Positions 58,723-64,000 of a stretch of DNA of 64,000 nucleotides are shown in pieces. Source of the stretch: Bryobacterales bacterium (GTDB taxonomy: Bacteria > Acidobacteriota > Terriglobia > Bryobacterales > Bryobacteraceae). The notes beneath the pieces are model-generated. The model saw nothing but the letters and a program-made list of their open reading frames with translations, ran no database searches and was not told the DNA's origin. The stretch is from assembly GCA_016716385.1 (NCBI GenBank), contig JADJWL010000002.1, positions 1 through 64,000 of the forward strand, written 5' to 3'. Each line of letters starts with the position of its first letter. Position 1 is the first letter of the stretch. The position numbers and the translations under genes are program-made.

Positions 58723-58753
58723 CCGACGTGTCCCACCGACCGACGTGTCCCAC
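58723..58753 (+). repeat. Tandem 14-bp repeat at the right island edge
   Basis: CCGACGTGTCCCAC at 58723-58736 and again at 58740-58753, a 17-base period. The second unit runs into the right copy of the 169-bp repeat (58750). It lies upstream of the RAYT gene and might be a REP-type site. Confidence 0.6.
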
Positions 58754-58918
58754 AACCCGCGGGCGATCTCGACCGCCCTGTTTCTCATGCTGGCGCGCCT
58801 CCTTGGGGCACGCGCGGACCGGATGATCGGCGGCCTGCTGTCCGCCTTTTCCCAACTGGACCGCCTGCCCACGCGGCGGTTGACCGCATGCTTCCAGGCC
58901 GTCGCCGCACGGAAGCCG
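58750..58918 (+). repeat. Right copy of 169-bp direct repeat (island boundary, attR-like)
   Basis: Copy of 45045-45213 with about five substitutions and no gaps. It marks the right end of the island; 13,705 bases separate the starts of the two copies. Confidence 0.85.
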
Positions 58919-58936
58919 GCGGCTGCGCGATACTGA
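58750..58936 (+). pseudogene. Orphan 3' end of the methyltransferase gene
   Basis: Reads HNPRAISTALFLMLARLLG and on to AARKPAAARY and a TGA at 58934-58936, in the frame of the methyltransferase at 44398-45219 but without its first ~215 codons. This shows the methyltransferase gene originally lay beside the ECF sigma factor before the island entered. Tails differ after KP, so the left gene now carries a different last residue. Confidence 0.8.
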
Positions 58937-58957
58937 TTGGTTTCGGGTCTCACGGCA

Positions 58958-59545
58958 ATGACCGGCGACATCACCGCAATCCTGGACCAGTGGGGCCGCG
59001 GCGACCGCACGGCGCTCGAACGTCTGGCGCCGCTGGTGTACCCGCAGTTGCGGACGATCGCGGCGTCCTGCCTCAATCGGGAGAGCCCCGGCCATACTCT
59101 CCAGGCAACCGGGCTGGTCAACGAGCTGTTCCTGAAATTCCTCGCCCGCCGCGAGGCACGCTTCGAGAGCCGCGCGCATTTCTATGCCCTTTCCGCAAAG
59201 CTCATGCGCATGGCGCTGATCGACCACGCGCGCAACGGCTCGGCGCAGAAGCGGGGTGGGGGCGAAGCCGTCTTTGTCCCGCTGCACGACGAGATCCCGT
59301 GGATCAACGCGGCCGACCCGGAGGTCGTGGACCTCGACCGCGCCATCGAGGAACTCGAGCAGCTCGACGCCGAACAGGCCCGCATGGTGGAACTGCGGTT
59401 CATTCTCGGCTGCAGCGTCGAGGAGACAGCCGGCCTGCTGGGCGTGTCCAAGTCTTCTGTGGACCGCAAGGTCCGCCTGGCGCGGGCCTGGCTGTTCGCC
59501 CGTCTGCGCGGAACTGACGCTCCGGCGCCGGATCTTGCGCCATAA
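58958..59545 (+). CDS. ECF-subfamily RNA polymerase sigma factor
   Basis: 195 residues. ATG 58958 (MTGDITAILDQWGRGDRTAL) is chosen as the usual start of this group; a GTG 21 bases upstream adds little. Region 2 is LVYPQLRTIAASCLNRESPGHTLQATGLVNELFLKF in pieces with RAHFYALSAKLMRMALIDHAR (core- and -10-binding); region 4 helix-turn-helix is CSVEETAGLLGVSKSSVDRKVR. This ECF type with an H-T-L-Q-x-T-x-L-V-N-E block is encoded next to Ser/Thr kinases in Acidobacteriota and Planctomycetes instead of an anti-sigma factor. The kinase follows after 9 bases. A GATACT box lies upstream. Confidence 0.9.
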   Translation: MTGDITAILDQWGRGDRTALERLAPLVYPQLRTIAASCLNRESPGHTLQATGLVNELFLKFLARREARFESRAHFYALSAKLMRMALIDHARNGSAQKRGGGEAVFVPLHDEIPWINAADPEVVDLDRAIEELEQLDAEQARMVELRFILGCSVEETAGLLGVSKSSVDRKVRLARAWLFARLRGTDAPAPDLAP

Positions 59546-59554
59546 CAGATTGAG

Positions 59555-61972
59555 ATGACTCCCGACGAACGCTGGCGTCGTGTCCAGGCGCTCACCGAGC
59601 AACTCGAAGGGTTGCCGGCCGCCGAGCGCGACGCCGCGCTCATCTCCGCGGCGGACGACGAAGTTGTCCGCCGCGACGTCCTCGTCCTGCTGCGCGCCCT
59701 CGAACGCGAGGCCGAAGCCCGTGCCGCCGCCCCGCGGCCATCCGAGCCACTCGCGCCCGCGTCTCTCGGCCCGTACCGGATCACCGGACTGCTCGGCCGC
59801 GGCGGCACCAGCACGGTCTACGGCGCCGAGCGCGACATCAACGGAACCACGCAGCGGGTCGCGCTCAAGGTCCTCCACGCGTACCTGTTGGACGCCGAAC
59901 AGATCGGCCGCTTCCGGCGCGAGCAGGAGTTGCTCGCCCGGCTGGATCACCCGGCGGTGTGCCGCCTGCTCGACGCCGGGCTGACCCCGGCGCAACAGCC
60001 GTACCTCGTGATACAGCTCGTCGAGGGCGAGCCCATCGACGTGTACGCGAACCGCCGCAGGCTGTCCGTTCCTGAGCGGATCCGCCTGGTGATCGATGTC
60101 CTCGACGCACTCGGCGCCGCGCACCGCAGCCTGATCGTCCACCTCGACCTGAAACCGGGAAATCTGCTGGTGACCCCGGACGGACGCGTCCACCTCCTGG
60201 ATTTCGGCACCGCGAAACTGATCGACCCGCGGGTGGACCTCACGACCACGCGCCACTTCACGCCGCTGTACGCGGCCCCCGAGCAGCTCCGGGGCGAACC
60301 GGTCACTACGGCATCCGACATCTACGGTCTCGGTCTGGTGCTCTATGAGTTGCTCGCCGGCACCCGGCCCTTCGCGGCCGGATCGATCGTGGCCGTGGCC
60401 GAACGCGCCGCCGGAGCCACCACCACCGCCCCTCTCGCGGCCCGCGTCACGGGCGAGGCGGCGCGGGATCGCGGGTTGCCCGTGGAGCGGTTGCGCGCGA
60501 TCCTGGGCGGCGATATCGACGTGATCGTCGCGAAGGCGCTGGCCTGGGAACCGGCGCAGCGCTACACGACCGCCGCCGCCTTCGCGGCCGACCTGGAGCG
60601 CTATCTGGCCAACCGGCCGATCCTGGCGCGCCGGCAGACCGCGGGCTACCGGGTCCGCAAGTTCGCCGCCCGCAACGCGCGTGCGCTCGCCGTCACTCTC
60701 GTGCTGCTGGCGGCGCTCACCGGAGCCGCCGCGTACGGCTGGCGCGAGAACCGCCGGGCGCTATCCGAAGGCCGCCGCGCGGAAACGACGGCCGGCTTCC
60801 TGCAGTGGCTGATTGCCAGCGCCAACCCCGTGTACGGCGGCAAGCGCGGCATGACCGTGGTCGAACTCGTGGAGCGCGCCGAGCAGCGCCTCGCACGCGG
60901 CGACGTGGCCGATGCGCAGGTCGCGGCGGCTCTTGAGGGCAGCGTGGGGGCGTATCTGTTTCAGTCCGGCCAGGAGGCACGCGCCATCCCCGTGCTCAAC
61001 CGTGCGCTCGAGCGCGCCCGGACAAGCGGCGCCGCGCCGGCGGCGCTCAACGCCGCGACCACACTCGGAACCGTCCACCTGAGCCGCGGAGACTGCGCCG
61101 CCAGCATCCAGGTCTCCACCGAAGCCGATGCGCTCTACCGGAGCGAGGCTGCCCGGCTGCCTGCCGCCGTGAAGATCGGCTACCTCATCTCGCGCGACCA
61201 GGTGCGCGACGCCTGTGAAGACGACCACAGCGGCGCGCTCACGGTCGAAGGCATTGCGCTGCTTGGGAGCGTGCCGGATGAAGGCAGCGACGCCGGCATG
61301 CCCAACCGGCTTCTCAAAGCGCTGGCTCTCAACGGCTACGTGCGCCTGCTTGCCCGGCAGGGCAAGACCGGTGAAGCGGCCGCGGCGGCGGAGGAGGGCT
61401 TGCGCCTCGCGACGGCGGAACCGGACGGGAGGAATGTCCGCGTCGCTCTGCTGCAAAGCCGCGCCGCGGCCGAGTACGCCGCAGGGGACGTGGCCGCCGC
61501 GGCACGCTCCCTCGACGAGGCCGCCTCCCTTGCCGAGTCCACGGCGGCGCCGTTCGAGGCGATCCGGCTCAAAGTCATGGCCGGCCAGCGTCTGGCTGAA
61601 GCCGGCCAGACGGAGCGCGCGGTGTTGCTCGCCGGCCAGGCCCTCGCCGAAGCGGAGCGCCACGCCTCCGATCTCACCCACACCCGCTGGATGATCCTGG
61701 TGGACGCCGCCCTGACGTACTTCCGCGCCGGCCACTGCGAGCTCACGCCGCCACTGCTTGCCGAGGCCGACCGGATCAGTGGCGGCAACATGCCTCCGCG
61801 CTGGAAGGGGAACCGGTTGGGGGTCGAGGCCTTCTGCCTGTCACGGACTGGCCGGAGAGCCGACGCACAGGCGCTCGCGAAAGCGGCCATCGCCGCCGCC
61901 GGTTCCGCCTGGGCACCCACCTCCACGTTCCGCCAGAGCCTCGAACAGGTCATAAAAACCGGAACCTTCTGA
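59555..61972 (+). CDS. Transmembrane Ser/Thr protein kinase with repeat-rich sensor tail
   Basis: 805 residues. Kinase domain ~71-350: Gly loop LLGRGGTSTVYG, Lys105 in VALKVLH, catalytic Asp198 in HLDLKPGN, DFG at 216-218, and APEQLRGEPVTTASDIYGLGLVLYEL in pieces. The usual HRD is HLD, so it is a non-RD kinase. A TM helix (LAVTLVLLAALTGAAAYGW, ~375-395) leads to a periplasmic region of ~400 residues rich in Ala-containing helical repeats (TPR-like: AALNAATTLGTVHLSRGDCA; ALNGYVRLLARQGKTGEAAAAAEEG in pieces). It probably senses a signal outside the membrane and phosphorylates the ECF sigma factor encoded 9 bases upstream. This is a known pairing; the signal is unknown. Confidence 0.9.
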   Translation: MTPDERWRRVQALTEQLEGLPAAERDAALISAADDEVVRRDVLVLLRALEREAEARAAAPRPSEPLAPASLGPYRITGLLGRGGTSTVYGAERDINGTTQRVALKVLHAYLLDAEQIGRFRREQELLARLDHPAVCRLLDAGLTPAQQPYLVIQLVEGEPIDVYANRRRLSVPERIRLVIDVLDALGAAHRSLIVHLDLKPGNLLVTPDGRVHLLDFGTAKLIDPRVDLTTTRHFTPLYAAPEQLRGEPVTTASDIYGLGLVLYELLAGTRPFAAGSIVAVAERAAGATTTAPLAARVTGEAARDRGLPVERLRAILGGDIDVIVAKALAWEPAQRYTTAAAFAADLERYLANRPILARRQTAGYRVRKFAARNARALAVTLVLLAALTGAAAYGWRENRRALSEGRRAETTAGFLQWLIASANPVYGGKRGMTVVELVERAEQRLARGDVADAQVAAALEGSVGAYLFQSGQEARAIPVLNRALERARTSGAAPAALNAATTLGTVHLSRGDCAASIQVSTEADALYRSEAARLPAAVKIGYLISRDQVRDACEDDHSGALTVEGIALLGSVPDEGSDAGMPNRLLKALALNGYVRLLARQGKTGEAAAAAEEGLRLATAEPDGRNVRVALLQSRAAAEYAAGDVAAAARSLDEAASLAESTAAPFEAIRLKVMAGQRLAEAGQTERAVLLAGQALAEAERHASDLTHTRWMILVDAALTYFRAGHCELTPPLLAEADRISGGNMPPRWKGNRLGVEAFCLSRTGRRADAQALAKAAIAAAGSAWAPTSTFRQSLEQVIKTGTF

Positions 61973-62043
61973 CAGATTCGGGAATCGTCCTGACTGCGCC
62001 AGGAATCGTCGCGGTGGCGATATATTTCAGGCCGATCCTTGGC

Positions 62044-62049
62044 TATCCT
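62044..62049 (+). promoter_or_regulatory. -10-like box before the PQQ dehydrogenase
   Basis: TATCCT, eight bases before the ATG at 62058, with no ribosome binding site: a weaker example of the leaderless arrangement. Confidence 0.3.
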
Positions 62050-62057
62050 GGTACAAG

Positions 62058-63923
62058 ATGTCGATCAGGTACGCCTCCCTGGCAGTGGCTCTGCTGCCCT
62101 CCTTTGCTTTTTTTGGATTGATGATGGCGCAGGATGGTCCGGATTCTGTCCGGCGCCCGGTGAAGCGGTTCAGCCGGAAAGTACTGGTTTCCGGACTCGC
62201 CCACCCCTGGGAACTCACCTGGGGCCCCGACAACAGGCTCTGGGTGACCGAGCGCACCGGCAAACGCATCACACGGGTCGATCCAACCAACGGAGAAAAG
62301 CGCGTCGCCATCACGATTCCCGAGGTTGTGGCGCCTGGAAGCCAGGACGGCTTGCCGGGCATGGCCCTGCACCCCGGACTTCTGAAGGGGACCGGCGAGG
62401 ACTTCGTGTACGCGGTCTACACCTATGTCGACGAGCGCAGGGGACCGCACGCCTGGATCCCCGATCCGAAGAACCCCTACCGGTCCTTCTACGCGAAGGT
62501 CGTCCGGCTGACCTACGATCGGTCTACGGAAACACTGGGCAAGCCGGTGGACTTGATCACCGGACTGCCTGCCGGCAACGACCATAACGCCCTTCGCATC
62601 AAATTCGGTCCAGACAAGAAGCTGTACCTTTCGTTCGGCGATCAGGGCAACAATCAGTTCGGCAACTTCTGCCGGCCGATCGAATCGCAGCGCCTCCCGA
62701 CCAAACAGGAGATGGCCCGCCGGGACTACTCGTCGTACGTCGGGAAAATCATCCGGATGAATCCCGACGGCAGCATTCCCAGGGACAACCCGAAGCTCGC
62801 CGGCGTCGTGAGCCACGTGTACAGCTACGGCCACCGCAATCCGCAAGGTCTGGACTTCGGCCCCGACGGTACGCTGTATTCGACCGAGCACGGTCCCAAG
62901 ACCGACGACGAAGTCAACGTGATCCGGCGCGGTGGGAACTACGGCTGGCCCAACCTCGCCGGACTTCAGGACGGCAAGGCATACGAATACGCACGCTGGT
63001 CCGATTCGACCACTCCCTGCACCCAATTGCGGTACGACGATCTCGACATTCCCGCCTCGGTGCCGCGCGAACCGGAGTCAGCCTTCAAGCAGCGTCACGT
63101 GGAACCGATCGCCACCATGTTCACGGTGGAAGACGACTACAACTTCAGCGATCCAGCCTGCAAGGGCGTCGACGTCATCTGCTGGCCGACTACCGGTGTC
63201 TCCGGAGTCGAACACTACCAGGCGGGCCCCGCCGGCATCCCCGGCTGGGATCGCGTGCTGCTGATCCCGACGTTGAAGCGCGGATCGCTGTACGTCCTGC
63301 CGCTGAAGGCTGACGGGAAGGCCGCGGCCGGTCCGATGTGGCGTTACTTCCAGTCCGAGAACCGGTATCGCGACACCGCGGTCAGCCCGGATCGCCGGAC
63401 CATCTATATCGCGACCGATCCGGACGGCATGGTCGAGGGGCGCGGCGGAGGCATGGCTTCGGCGATGGAAAGCCCGGGGGCGATCCTGGCATTCACGTAC
63501 GAGGGCGAGGGCGAGCCGGATCCCATCGCAGCACCCCAGCCTGTCAGCGGGACGCGGCCGCCCGCGGGTGTCCCGGCTGCGAAGATGCTGAACGGGAAGC
63601 CGCCGCGCTTCTCCGCCGCCCAGGTCGCGGCCGGCCGCGAGGCGTACACCGCGCGCTGCGCGGTCTGCCATGGCAGCACGATGACCAACGGAGCGTACGG
63701 AACGCCGCTGGCGGGCGACTACTTCAAGAACAAGTGGCACGGACAGTCGGTGCGTTCCCTGTTCGACAAGTCGAAAACGATGCCTCCGGCCGATCCGGCG
63801 TCGCTGCCTGACGCCACCTACGCCAGCCTCGTGGCGTACATGCTGGAGATGAACGGGTTCAAAGCCGGCGACGCCGAACTGCCGGCCGGCGGCGAAGCGC
63901 TGGACTCGATGGCGATTCGATAA
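62058..63923 (+). CDS. PQQ-dependent sugar dehydrogenase (GDH-B/sorbosone type) fused to cytochrome c
   Basis: 621 residues. A signal peptide (SLAVALLPSFAFFGLMMAQ) is followed by a six-bladed beta-propeller of the soluble glucose/sorbosone dehydrogenase family: HPWELTWGPDNRLWVTERTG, PGMALHP, HNALRIKFGPDKKLYLSFGDQG in pieces, YGHRNPQGLDFGPDG, EHGPKTDDEVNVI and GGNYGWPN. These hold the PQQ- and Ca-binding residues. At ~534-538 CAVCH binds a haem c, with the axial Met probably in KTMPP. The fused cytochrome passes electrons onward to the respiratory chain. It oxidises a sugar or alcohol in the periplasm; the substrate is not deducible. Confidence 0.9.
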   Translation: MSIRYASLAVALLPSFAFFGLMMAQDGPDSVRRPVKRFSRKVLVSGLAHPWELTWGPDNRLWVTERTGKRITRVDPTNGEKRVAITIPEVVAPGSQDGLPGMALHPGLLKGTGEDFVYAVYTYVDERRGPHAWIPDPKNPYRSFYAKVVRLTYDRSTETLGKPVDLITGLPAGNDHNALRIKFGPDKKLYLSFGDQGNNQFGNFCRPIESQRLPTKQEMARRDYSSYVGKIIRMNPDGSIPRDNPKLAGVVSHVYSYGHRNPQGLDFGPDGTLYSTEHGPKTDDEVNVIRRGGNYGWPNLAGLQDGKAYEYARWSDSTTPCTQLRYDDLDIPASVPREPESAFKQRHVEPIATMFTVEDDYNFSDPACKGVDVICWPTTGVSGVEHYQAGPAGIPGWDRVLLIPTLKRGSLYVLPLKADGKAAAGPMWRYFQSENRYRDTAVSPDRRTIYIATDPDGMVEGRGGGMASAMESPGAILAFTYEGEGEPDPIAAPQPVSGTRPPAGVPAAKMLNGKPPRFSAAQVAAGREAYTARCAVCHGSTMTNGAYGTPLAGDYFKNKWHGQSVRSLFDKSKTMPPADPASLPDATYASLVAYMLEMNGFKAGDAELPAGGEALDSMAIR

Positions 63924-64000
63924 GAGCGCACAACATTGCGGCCGCGGGTGTCTTGACGCCTTTCGGGGGCCTGCGGCGACTTTCGCATTGAATTAAGATG
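63924..64000. other. Terminal stretch without a visible gene
   Basis: 77 bases after the sugar dehydrogenase stop. TTGACG at 63954-63959 could begin a promoter for a gene beyond the window; the right -10 box is not seen at a normal distance. Confidence 0.3.

Noticed and set aside
58553..60256. A 567-codon open frame on - across the ECF and kinase genes
   Set aside because: Kinase and sigma-factor motifs on + are unambiguous; the minus frame crosses the island border and has no domain.

Overview
The window is high-GC chromosomal DNA that most resembles an Acidobacteriota genome of the Solibacter/Bryobacter type. The evidence is a very long Oar-type TonB receptor with a carboxypeptidase-regulatory-like N-terminus, an ECF sigma factor paired with a transmembrane Ser/Thr kinase carrying a repeat-rich tail, secreted proteins with IPT/TIG-like modules, SYLF and PQQ sugar dehydrogenase genes, and many GTG/TTG starts. 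The assignment is inference from gene content. Several genes have a TAnnnT -10 box only 7-9 bases before the start codon, which suggests leaderless transcripts.

1-6.4 kb: the end of an enolase-like gene, a PfkB kinase, a membrane glycosyltransferase, dapF, a UDP-sugar dehydrogenase and an MFS transporter, all on +. 6.4-14.7 kb: a SYLF protein, two TonB-dependent receptors (one Oar-like, one FecA-like behind a clear sigma-70 promoter) and a gamma-glutamyltransferase. 14.7-21.6 kb: a five-gene minus-strand run whose genes all overlap at their ends (radical SAM, ALDH7-type dehydrogenase, asparagine synthase, GT39-type glycosyltransferase, methyltransferase). 21.6-23.7 kb: an FMN-binding PNPOx-like protein and a DsrE protein divergent from a TetR regulator. 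23.7-29.2 kb: a probable hemicellulose/aldonate module (secreted esterase, TIM-barrel isomerase, Gfo/Idh/MocA oxidoreductase, YjhG-type sugar-acid dehydratase). 29.2-45.2 kb: a secreted matrixin-like protease with a small secreted partner, a FadB-like beta-oxidation enzyme, glgX, a frameshifted FAD oxidoreductase lipoprotein, several secreted proteins of unknown function and a methyltransferase.

45.0-58.9 kb is a genomic island. Its two ends are a 169-bp direct repeat at about 97% identity: the 3' end of the intact methyltransferase gene on the left and an orphan copy of the same 3' end on the right. Inside are a mini 'terminase' cassette, a UPF0175/PIN toxin-antitoxin pair, and a decayed PRTRC cassette (C remnant, small ORF, F, B, truncated ThiF). 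Between PRTRC F and B sit an IS21-family element (TG...CA ends, 7-bp target duplication, 23-bp-periodic end repeats, broken istA) and a more A/T-rich defence-like cargo: a PD-(D/E)XK-like nuclease, a frameshifted HEPN/Toprim protein and a protein with a HEPN-type RX4H motif. The right side holds a second IS21 end fragment, a nonsense-mutated antitoxin-like gene and a decayed REP-associated transposase.

58.9-64.0 kb returns to core-like genes: ECF sigma factor, Ser/Thr kinase, and a PQQ sugar dehydrogenase fused to cytochrome c. No tRNA, rRNA or CRISPR array was recognised.
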